Assembly (NCBI GenBank): GCA_001662425.1
Contig: BDDC01000327.1
Coordinates: forward strand, 1-64,000
DNA: 64,000 nucleotides
Direction of reading: 5' to 3'
Source of the DNA: Chlamydomonas sphaeroides
Taxonomy: Eukaryota; Chlorophyta; Chlorophyceae; Chlamydomonadales; Chlamydomonadaceae
Part shown: piece by piece, positions 13,001-25,000 of the stretch
How the letters are laid out: each line of letters begins with the position of its first letter
Numbering within the stretch: the first letter of the stretch is position 1
Made by a program: the position numbers and the translations under genes
The notes under the pieces: model-generated
Seen by the model: the letters and a program-made list of their open reading frames with translations, nothing else
Told to the model about the DNA's origin: nothing
The model's database searches: none

Positions 13001-16000
13001 CCGCCCAACTCAGGCACTCCATGCCTGCCTTTGCTCTCCGCTGCTGGGTGCAAGCAGGGTCCACCAACTGCGCCACCGCCGCCGTGTCCACCGCCAACTT
13101 CACTATGGCTGCCAACACCAACGGCGGAGGAGCCAACCTGACGGGACCCATCACAGACCCCGACTACCAGTGCCGCCTGCGTCGCGACTGCGGTAGGTGG
13201 ATGCATGGGGTGCCCGTGCGTGTCTGGACCCACGTGCGCCCTCGAGTGCCAGGGCTGGACGCACCATACGCCCGCATGCATATGTCTTGCTCGGAGAGGA
13301 GGCCTGCTGCAGAGTGGCGCTCCCCACCGCTGACCCTTGATTGGCTGCCCCGCAGCCATGGTGCTCTGATATCCGCATACGATACACATGACAACATTTA
13401 TGACAGTATAATCGACATTGGATATGACTGCATACGACATGTGTCATTCGAATCGCCGCCTACCGTCACTCGCTCGCCCATGGCCCCGCAGCCGGCTACG
13501 TGATAACGGCCTCCGGCCAGGCCTGGCTCAAGGCCCGTGTCAGCGGAGCGTCCACGTCGTACCAGTACGGCACCTGCCTCGCCACAAGGCTGGGTGAGCC
13601 CTGCTGCTGACCTGGACCCTAAAACTCACCACAAAAAATCAATCTCGCTCCTCCTCACCATATACCACCAACTCGTATCGTAATCACTGGCACGCGCATC
13701 ATACTTGTACATGCCACCATCATTATGGCCGCGCACTTGTGACAAGGCGTGTCAAGCGATTGACTGGCTACGACTTTATGCTGCTTGCGCCGGCTCAGCT
13801 TGCGCCGCCCCGCCTACACATGCACCCGCCGTTCCGTCCGCCCTCCTTCGCTCCCTCATGCAGCCTCGACGCTGTGCCCCGCCGTCGACCGCTACACCGC
13901 AACGGTGGACATGTCCGTGACTGGGTACGACCTCGCGCCCGCGGCTGTGGCCGACCCGGTGGCCTGGTGCTCGAGCACCCAGCCCTGCGCCGCGTTCGTC
14001 ATCGGCCCCGGCGGCAACCTGAGCTGGGGCCTGGTCAAGTCCAGCGCCGGCGCCAACCAGACCTACGTGTTTGGGGCGTGCAGCTATGCGAAGCTGTGTG
14101 AGTAGGGCTTGCAGTGATGAAACGGCGTGGCCATGGCGACCGCTGCTGCGCGTGGGCAGAGCGTGTAAAGCAAGTTGCTCGCATCATATGATTGATTCGA
14201 CGGGCCGAGCCGGTTTTGACGCTGGGTGTGTTGAGATAAATGTCTACGTGCGCGACCGAATTTGCAACATCAATACCTTCATAATCAGGCGCCGCAATCT
14301 ATTCGGCCCTGCTCGCTGCGGCCCTTCCCTCCCCCCCCTACAGACATTACGTGCCCCGCGCGGGTCGGCTATGATGCGCGCAACGACGCCACCTGGCCCC
14401 TCGCCATCGCTGGCGGCGGCTCACAGCCGCTGCTTTATGCGGACGCCGCCCAGCGTGCGTGCGGCCTTGATCCCAACTGCACCGGCTTTGTGGTGCACCG
14501 CAACGGCACCGCCTCACCCAGTACCGTGCCGCTGCTGTCGGCCAGCTTCACGCACCTACTAGGCAGCTGCGCCTACACCAAGAGGGGTGGGTCGATGCGT
14601 GGCTACTTTGGTGCACAATGTCAGCTCATTAGAAAGCGTTTTAACGCCATTCCATAATTGCTTCGCGGTCTGGCATGCCAAGTAGATAGTTACAGCGCAC
14701 ATTAGTCTTTCATGGCAGAACCGACACTGACCCGACTGCCCGCCTCGGCCCCGTGTCGCAGCCACCGTGTGCCTCTCATCCGGCGTCAGTGCCGGCTACA
14801 GCCTGCTGACAGATCGCCGCTTCACGGGTTCCAACATGCGCACCTCCGCCAACGTTGACTCTGTGGATGTATGCAGCTCCTGGCAGGTGCGAGGCCCTGC
14901 CTGCTAACGCAATATATATATCCGCAGGTATGTCAAATACTAAGTAATTGGCGGTTGGCGGGGGGCTCAGTGAGGCAGCAGGGGGGCCTCCTGCTGGGGG
15001 AGGGGAGGGGGCACACGATAGCGAGACATGACGTGCGGCAGTCGTCGCTCGTGCATGGCTGCTGGCACCCCCACCACACCTTGCCGACCGCTCTTGGATG
15101 CGCCCCTGCATGCAGGCGTGCCGTGGCTACGACCTCACCACGCCCAACTTCGACGCAACCGCTGGGACCACCTTCCGAAATGCCACCAGCTCCTCCTACT
15201 ACGAGCACGGCAGCTGCGCCTACAGCAAGCTGTGTGAGCTCGTTCGACCAGTGGCTAGTACGCTAGCTACGTAGGCTGCTGCTGGCAGTGGGCCGCGGTG
15301 CATTGTGTACGGTCACAGCAGCTGCTACCTAGCTGCTGCGTTGCTGCTGGGAGTAGGCTGAGTCACACACGCGCACGAGCTGCTGCCACCTGGCCCCTAG
15401 CTGCCAAGTGTCCATGCGGCCCAGGGCCCATTGCTATCTATCTATGTAGCTGCCGCAGCTGCGTGCCTGCTGTCGTTGCAGTCGCTAGGCCCCTGCCTGC
15501 CTGTGGCGGCCTAGCTAGGCCCACCGGCCCAGCCAGCCCCTGCTGCCCTGCCTGCTCTATTCCTGCATCCCCCCGCTTTGTTGCCGCTGGCCTCCCCGCC
15601 AATCCCTGCCGCAGCCGTGCTGTGCCCCGCCGTCGCCGGATACACCCTGGCGCCCGACACCACCTGGAACGACACGGCGGGCTTCCTCACACCCCCAAGC
15701 AGCCCCGACCCCCAGCCAGCCTGCGGCACCAGGGTGAGCGCCTGCATGCATGCCACTGGGTGCGTGTATGCCAGATACTACCTATCTACTCGTGCATGCT
15801 GGATACTACCTATCTACTCAATCATATTGGTCTGTGCGTGTGTCCTAGCTGATTGCTTGCCCCTCCAGTCAACATCCCTCCCGCCCGCCCCCGCTTTCTA
15901 CATGCTGTGCCTGCCCTGGTGGCTTGCCCCTTCCATTCCGGCACGCCAACCCCCGCCGCCCCCGCCCCCAGGCCGAGTGCGGCGGCTTCACGCTGTCCAT

Positions 16001-19000
16001 CACCTCCAACTACACACAGGGCGCGCTGGTGCGCAACACATCAGGCCCCTCACGCCTCTACCATGGCATCTGCTCCTACACTAAGCAGAGTGAGACCTGC
16101 CGCATCAGCGGCATGCATCCATCCCGCGTGCGCCAACGTCTGATTGAATGCGCCGCCATATGCTGTTTGTGAATGTCGTGTATGTATTGTGCTCTTGTCA
16201 TCGTTGGCAGCTAGCTAGCTAGCAAGCAAGCTACGTGTCCGTCCAGTGTGTGCCGACATCTGCGTGCTCACATGCTCCCGTGCGTCGTTCTCCGCGTGCG
16301 TGCGCGCGCTGGGTGTCAGTGTGGGGCCAGGTGTGTGGGATAAGCAGGTCTGCACGGCAGCGACGACGACAGTGCCTGCTTGCCTCTTTCTATTGCCAAT
16401 TAATAACATCCCTCCCTTCCTCCCTCCCTCCCTTTATGCCTCCCTTGCTCAGACTCATTGAGCTGCACCGCCGTCGACCGCTACATCGCCTTGCCGCATG
16501 CATCCGTGACTGGGTACGACCTCGCCCCCGCGGCCGTGGCCGACCCGGTGGCATGGTGCTCGAGCACCCAGCCCTGCGCCGCGTTCGTAATCGCCCCCGG
16601 CGGCAACCTGAGCTTGGGGCGCGTCAAAACCAGCATTAGTGCCAACGCGAGCTACATGTACGGGGCGTGCAGTTATGTAAAACAGAGTGAGTATGCGCGC
16701 GACACCGGCTTCCATTATCAACGGTTGGCGATGCAGATACATTATCAATCCTACTTGCTCACCGATCGAGACACGGCATCTGTCTTTGAGGCGTAGCAAT
16801 CACATATGGCCCCACTGAGCCCCAGCCAGTTCGTTCCTCCAGACTTATTGAACTGCTATGAGTTCAACCAACGCCGTAATCCCTTGCCTGCAGACATTAC
16901 GTGCCCCGCGCGGGTCGGCTACGATGCGCGCAACGACGCCACCTGGCCCCTCGCCATCGCTGGCGGCGGCTCACAGCCGCTGCTTTATGCGGACGCCGCC
17001 CAGCGTGCGTGCGGCCTTGATCCCAACTGCACCGGCTTCGTGGTGCACCGCAACGGCACCGCCTCGCCCAGTACCGTGCCGCTGCTGTTGGCCAGCTTCG
17101 CCTACCTACTAGGGAGCTGCGCCTACACCAAGAGGGGTGGGTCGATGCGCGGCCGCACTGGATGCTGTGAAACTCTTCACCACTAGCTACTGAGGCAACA
17201 CCCGGTGTCGTCGCCACACGGGCACACCGCATACATAACCATGCATGCACACGTGCATTGCTATGCATGTGTGCACGCATGTGTGCTTGGCAGGCGCACA
17301 GTCTCGCATGCTAGCTATACGCGCGCGTGAATGCATGCCGGCGCTGCCAGGCATGCTGCTGAGACGACCACATGCCGGGCATACATGTCGTCAACGGTGA
17401 CCATGCAATCATCCCGGCGCCCCTGCCCGCCTGCAGCCACCGTCTGCCCCGCGGCAGCACCCGGCTACAGCCTCCTCACCGACCGCCGCTTTGTGGGGCT
17501 CTCCATACGCGAGGACCCCCGCACCGACGCGGCCGACGCGTGCAGCGCCTGGCCGGTGCGTGCGTCGCGCCGCTCGCTAGTGTGTCTGCTGCAGCTATGC
17601 GCGCGGGTGGTGCCGCGGCCTACACAGACGTGCAACTATCCCGCTGACCACGCGCGCATGATCTCGTCTGTGTACCTGTGTCGTCTTGTCGGTGGCACAA
17701 CTGAATTTGTTCGCTCAGCCGCCAGGAGCGGCGGTGCATTGGCACGCACAACGTTTTAGATGATGCCTCTGGAGACGGGGCCCTTATCTATAGCTAGCTA
17801 GCTCTCTAGCTGGCTAGGCAGCCATGGACGTACGGCGGGCGCAATGTGACCTAGCGAGCGACCAAGTCACGCCGCGCCCGCCCGCCCCCGGCGTTGTGCC
17901 CTCGCCCTGGGGTCGGTACGTACAGGCGTGCCGCGGCTACGACATAATCATCCCGAGTGCTGCGGGCGGCTCCACCTGGTACTCGTACTTCCGAGACACC
18001 ACAACAGACGCCGCCTACGAGCACGGCAGCTGCGCCTACAGCAAGCAGCGTGAGTCATGAGAGATTGCTTGCCGACGATGCAACTTGTGCAAACACGTCG
18101 TCAATGCATGCAGCCCCCAGCGTAGGCGCTATCCTGCTGCCGGTTCTACATGTCGTCTATTGGTGTTTCTGCCCTGCGGTCCATTGCCGCTCCTGCTCCT
18201 GCTCTTGCATGCCGCGTAATGCCCTGCTGTCTGCTGTCTCCCTGCCCCTGCCCACACGCATGTACTGGTTGTGGCGCACACCCCTTGCTGCCGCAGCCGT
18301 GCTGTGCCCCGCCGTCGCCGGATACACCCTGGCGCCCGACACCACCTGGAACGACACGGCGGGCTTCCTCACACCCCCCAGCAGCCCCGACCCCCAGCCC
18401 ATGTCGTCATGCAGCACCAGGGTACGCAAGGTCACTTACGTTGACTTGCGTTTATTTGTGATCGGCCACATGCCCCGTGCCGCTGCGGCGGCATGGATGA
18501 AGCGCATGCGTGTTGGTTCACATTCCCGAATGTCGCGCACCCCAAGGGTCCCGCCCTCAATGTCGCGCACCCTCAGGCCGAGTGCGGTGGCTTCACGCTG
18601 GCAGTCGCCTCCAACTACACGCGGGGACTGCTGATCCGCAACACCTCGGCCCCCTCATGGCACTACCACGGCATCTGCGCCTACGCCAAGCAGAGTACGT
18701 GGGGCGAGGGAAAACGGCGGCGGCGGCGACATCCTGCAAACCCCTTTCTATCTAACCCGACAGTTAATTTTGTACTTGTAGCGTTTGCTACAAATACACG
18801 CTGTAGCGTTCGCTACAAGTACACGTGTGCTTCCGGACCCTGCCGCCCTTGCCTGTCGCCCGACGCTTGTATCCTTCCTCCCCTGCCCTCCGCCTCCACC
18901 CCTACCTGCCCACGCACCCGCGCTTCTACCTGTGTGCTGTTTTGCAGACACGACCTGCCCAGCAGCCGCCCCCGGGTACAACCTCATTGCGGACACCCGC

Positions 19001-22000
19001 ATCGCCGGCTTGGGCTCGCCGCCTGCTGGCATCGACAACGTCACGCCGCTCGCCCTGCCCGGCGAGGCCACAGCCCGCTGCAGCGCCTACTCCGGCTGCC
19101 TTGGCTTCGGCAGCTGGCCCACCACTGTATTCACGCAGCCGGGTGGCCCCTCCTGGCTGCTGGCCTGGTCGCCGGCCGTGGGCGTCCCGCAGTACCAGTA
19201 CGGCGCGTGCTGGTACCAGCGACAGAGTGCGTTGGCGGGCGTGGGCGGAAGGGGAGGCGGGGGTTGGCGGTCATGCGGGCGGTTCTGGCGGGAGGGAGAG
19301 CGGGAGGGATCGGAGGGCATGCGAGAAGATGGGACGGCAGGAAGGCGGGAGAGCGGGACGCCGGCGGAGGTTTCTGGGCGCCCCTCCACAACTGTCATTC
19401 TGTCACATCGCAACGCATCCCACAGTACGGAACATATTCGCTGCCCGCGCAACCTCCATTTTTTCCGACCTGCCCCTCCATTCGCAGACACGAGCTGCCT
19501 GGCCTTGCCAGGCTATACCGCGTACGCGGACAGAGACCAGGAGGGAGGCGAGGTGGCGCCATCGCCTGTGGCCGACCCAGTCACCACCTGCAGGGCCTGG
19601 GTGAGCGAGTGGTGTTGCTGTGTGGTTGGGGCGGGTTGTTGGCTTCTTACCTAGCTACATGAGTTGAGTTGCGACGACCAAGCTAGGTGTTGACGTTGCT
19701 TGCATCGATTGCTTGCGTTACCCCGTTCCGGGCGGGCACACTGACCGTCCGTGCTGATGCTCAGGCGAACTGCACGGCCTTCACGACGGGCTTTGGTCGC
19801 AACTACAGCCTGGGGGCGCTCAAGGCCAGCAACGGACCTGAGGCCCTGGACTGGGCCTTTGGAATCTGCTACTACCTAAAGCGGGGTGAGCTCGACAGCA
19901 CTGTTTGCGCCGGACATGCCTAGACGATGACGGCGTGGGGATTCCGTCATCTCGCAAACGTCCTTCCCTCCATGATTCAACGACGCCCGCTCTGCACGTG
20001 TCGCAACAGTTGCTGTTTCTGTTTATCATCGGCATACTGATACTTGTTTCACATGCCCTGCGTGGGGATATATGATCATGCGTGCCTGCTTGACGAAGGC
20101 TAGGCTCGCATACTGTCCACCTTGTCCAAGCTAGCTTTCTTTTAGCCCCTTACTTCCCGAGCGTCATTTAACCAATCCACACCTGCCTGCCCTACTGTAG
20201 CCACGCCTTGCCCATGGCTGCCTGGGTACGACACATACGTCGACTCCACACCAAAGGCTGACATTGTCAGCACCACCACGGTCACTCCCGACCCGGCGAC
20301 GGTCTGCAACGACGCGGCAAGCTGCGCCGGCTTTGCCAGCGGCCGGACGCTGACCTTTGGTGGCGTCGACCTGGGCTGGCTGCTAGTGCCGCCCTCGGCG
20401 TCGCCATCGCCCCGAGTGTACGAGCACGGCAGCTGCGTGTACGCAAAGAGCGGTGAGCGAGATTGGTCTGCTGCTTCGTTGCGTCGTTGCGTGGTTAGTT
20501 GCGGGAACGTGCTGAGATGCGACAGATCCAGATCTATGGCCAAAATCCATGGACATCGGCACATATACTTTCTGCAGCGCTGCGAAGATCCAGGTGCTCA
20601 AGGGCGAGTTGCCGTAAAGCCGTATGCATGCAGGGACGCAGCACACCGCGCGCACACCCAGGGCATGTTACTGGGAGCTGCAATAAATGAACATCAAACA
20701 TGCAGCCACGCACGCACGCGCACGACAAGCGCGCATCGATCGTGACTACCTGTCCGCCGGAAGCCGGAGCGGCGCTCAACCATTCATCATCTCGCCTGCT
20801 GGTTGCTGTGCCCGTCGGCTGCTGCCGGTTGCCTTGTCGCAGTGTGCTCCTCGGACCCCTCCTGGTGCCCCTGGTGGCGCGGCGTCATGTGGTCAGCAGG
20901 CGACTGGTGAGTGGTCGCCATTGCGGCCTCAAAGCACCGCGGGATCATCTGCTTGCAAGACCCGACAAAGTAACGCATGATTTACATACCTATGTATGCT
21001 ATGCCATTAGCAGCCACTTACGATGCACGCTCGCTTGTGTGGCCGCAGTGATGGAGACAGGCGCACCGACTATTCATGCTTCACGTCGGACGGGCGGCGG
21101 TCCACCCTGCGGACGCAGCGCAGTTGTCAGGAGGAGCGCGACGTGGCCCCCCTGGAGTCGTGCGCATCCGGCCTCACGCGTGAGTACAGCCCGGCCATGC
21201 TCCGTTTACCCACATGCCAAGGCATCATCGCACACAGCTTTGACACCGTCCGCGCAAACATCCTGCATAGCGAAGGCCAATTAGGTTGGCGGTTTACGAT
21301 TGCGGGGTGCCCTATCTAGCTACGCATGTCCTTCTGCTGGATTGGAGGCAACCGAGGAAGACATGCAGCACCTACCTGTCTGCGCACACGTGATCGATGC
21401 GGTACGCCCCAACCTCCGTACGCAGCGCTGGCGACGCATCAATGCCTCATCGGGGCGACCGTGGCTCGCAAGGTGCTGGCAACGCTCACGGGCATCCCTG
21501 ATTACGAAGAGTGCCGCCGGCGGTGCGCGGCCAACCCGGACTGCGAGTTGAGCTCCCACAACGGCACCTCCGGCGGCACCTGCCAGCTGGCTCGCGACTT
21601 TCTGACCGGCGGCACCGGAGCTAACCGGGCCCAGGCGGGCAGTACGACCTGCCTCGTGCGCCCCAACTCGGGTGGGTTGGCAGGCCTGGCTAACTACTTG
21701 TCAAGGGTGGGCGGGCCGCCAGCAACGCGCATGGTCCAGCCCCCAACGAACTGCACCTCACCTCCTTGCGTTACTTGCGTCACCTGCTACTACATACCGG
21801 CATGCCGCTTATGCTGGCCGCCACTCTGCACACTATGCAACGCCCACCGCGCCAGGCTTCTACCACTGCGTGGCTGACTATGAGGTCTCGGGCAGTATCG
21901 TGGCTGGAGTCGGCAGCGCCTCATCATCACAAGCCGACTGCCAGAGGAGCTGCCAGGCAGACAAAAGCTGCGAGTAGGGCGTCGGACCACTGCTAGTCGC

Positions 22001-25000
22001 CGCTTGTGTGGGCGGCGTCTAGGCACCAGCCGCATGCCACGTTGCTTGGGTGCACGGCTAGCTAGATAGCTAGCATACGCTGCCGCTCGCTGGTCCGTCC
22101 TGGCATCCGCAATGCGTGCCAGTTGGTGCCCACGCCCACCATCACTATCGATCAACATAAGTTCATCATGGAAGTAGCAATACACCGTATGCAACGGCTG
22201 GTGTGCCAACCACACCACCGCCGCAACATGCCCACGCAACGCGTGCTCCGCTCGCTTCATTCGCGCGACACGCAGATTCGTCGTGTGGTGGGCCGCCAAC
22301 CGCACCTGCTCCTTGCGCCAGAGCCCCTTCAGCGGTCTGGCCACTGGGCCCCGGCCGGGGGCGACGGTGTGCGTCAAGGCGCTCGAGGCCGCGGGTGAGC
22401 TTCGACGTGCCAGTGCGACACGGCGCCATTGTTCTGTTATACCTGCATGCGATGCCGCATCGCTCATCATCGTGACACGCCGTTGCCCCGCAGCCCCGCC
22501 CTGCCCGCGCATCGACGGCTATGAGCTAGACGCAGACGCCGACTACACGCTGGCCGGAGCTGACATGCCGGGCAGTCTGCGCACGGGTGACGACCTGGTC
22601 GACACCTGCAACAGCGCCGCCGAATGCCGTGGGTTCAGCTTTGGCCGGGACGGCAACTACAGCTCCGGCTTGCTCAAGCGGCAGACAACACCGGCCTCGA
22701 CCGTACTGGGCTCCTGTCTGTACACCAAGCTAGGTGCGTAACGCGACCCGTTGTCTTCTGTTTGACTGCGGGCGATGAAAGGGTATGCAAAGAAAGGATG
22801 GGCTTGCAGGATGCAGGGGGGCACCCTTGCTTGGGTCATATCGCGCGAGTTGGATCTCAGCAGTTATTGCCGGATGGACTGGCGTTTGACCTTCCCGCTG
22901 CCCTCACGGACGCAGACACGGTGTGCCCCGAGATCCCCGGCTACAACGTCCTCAGCGACTTCACACACGCCGGGGATGACCTGCTGCCGTTCCTTGTGGC
23001 AAGCGGTGCCCCCCAGCCCGCCGACGACCCCGCAGCGGCCTGCGACGCAATGCCCGACTGCGTGGGGTTCGCAGCGGGCGGCCCGCTGGGCTTTGATTCC
23101 TCTCGCGGCATGCTCAAGGCGCGGACGCTGCCTGTGACGTTCCGCCACGGCTCCTGCCTGTACTCCAAGCTACGTGAGTGTTGACAGAACATGCTTCCTT
23201 CGCTACTTGCGCTCGCGCTGCCCGCCCCGCTCGCCCATCGACAGAAGGCCCAACCGCTGCAAGCAAGCAAGCGACGGGGCATCCAACTGGCCGCCTTGCA
23301 TCCGGCATACTGCCCTTGCATCGAGTTGGTTGCTTGTTGTCGCGGCCCCCAGCGTCACCCAGCGCTCGACCCACCGCTACGCACCGCCCAACCACAGGCT
23401 GCCGCCCCAACGTGACGGCGGTGGTGGGCCCTGGCGACACGTGCTGGGGGCTGTGGGCCGACGGCAGTGCTGCGCTGGGGCTGCCGCCGCAGCCCTGGAG
23501 CGACGCCGCCTTCTTCAGCGGCAACCCAGGAACTGACTGCGCCGCGCTGCGGCTTGGGGACAGGGTGTGCCTGGTGGCGCCGCCCAACATCACGCTACGT
23601 GAGTTGGGGTGGAAGCCACCAACTAGTATGTGCATAACGGATGATTAGCAGATGCATCGTCGCTTGTTTCGGTTGGTCCGCGCACACAGTACCGGTAATC
23701 GCCACTGAGTGAGTCAGGGGCCTAGATTGTGTGTGAGGGGAGCTGAGGTGGTCGGAGGGCAGTTCCTGCATCTTTGGCTGAAACAGCTGCCCATCTACCT
23801 GGTCAACTGCCTCGCTGCCCCCGATGTGATCCTGTGTGTGTCGGAATCCTCAGCCGCCGGCAACCTTAGCCAGTGGCAGGCATGCGGCGACAGCGGCGGC
23901 CTCACGCCCTGGACCAACGCCACGTGTAGCGAGGGGCTCACGTGCCGTCGGGAGGGCGTGCGATCCACCGACGGCTCCCAGCTGTACCACTATTGGCTGT
24001 GTGCGCCGGTCGAGTTGCTCAACTACGAAGGTGCAGGTGCGTGACCGGTGCTCTCGACAAGGACCAGCGGGTGCTTTCTCCTGCCACATAGCTCCATGCG
24101 ACAACACGTCCTCCACACGCAACACCACATCTTGCATGCTTCACTAACGTGTCTCGGTATACACGTCTCCGCAGTCGGCGGCCGGCTGGGCCTGTGGCAG
24201 CAGTGCGGCGGCTCGGCTGGGTCCTGCGGCGGCCTGGACTCCCAGCCGTGTGTTGACGCGCCATGGGGCCCGCCCGGGTGCGTGGACGGTGCGGCCTGCA
24301 AGCGGCTCGACGGCAGCGTGTGGCAGGTGGGCTGGGGGCCGGGCATGTAGCAACGACGGAAAGCCTGACAGGAAGTAATCGATAGCAGTCCTCTCTCACA
24401 AGCTATCTAATCATGAGGCGGTGTGCCCTTTTTACTGGGGTTGCTTGCAGTGTGAGCCCGTGCTGCCGGGCCCAGGTGAGAGGAATGCAAAGGCGGGGCG
24501 GGAAAGCCATCAAGACATACTTGGACATCTGCTCGCATCGATGCCTGCTGCATACGATGCATATGTAGCCATCGTCAGATGTTGCAGCGTGGTCACAATC
24601 CCGGTCGCAATGCATACACATGCTTTCCTGGAACACGTGCGCTGACTGCAGCCCGCTTGCACCACCTCCTCCCCAGGCCCTACCTGCCGCCGGTACGCAG
24701 CCGTGCAGGCGCTGGGCGAGACGTGCGTCTCCCTGGCAACCGCTGCGGGGCTGAGCGAGACCCAGTTCCGGGCGCTCAACCCCAGCCTGGCCTGCGGCAC
24801 CTCACTGCGGCCGGGCCAGGTGGTGTGCGTGGAGCCGCCCGAGGGATCAGGTGGGTGCGGCGCCGACAAAGGCCGGGGAGGAGAATAATAATGGGACCAT
24901 GTGGTCAATCGAGTCCCTGAGCGAGCCTCTACTGTACTCGTCTCGGTATTGCCCTTGAGCTTCCACCTGAGCTGCTGTCTTTGCATTACATTGCATTACA

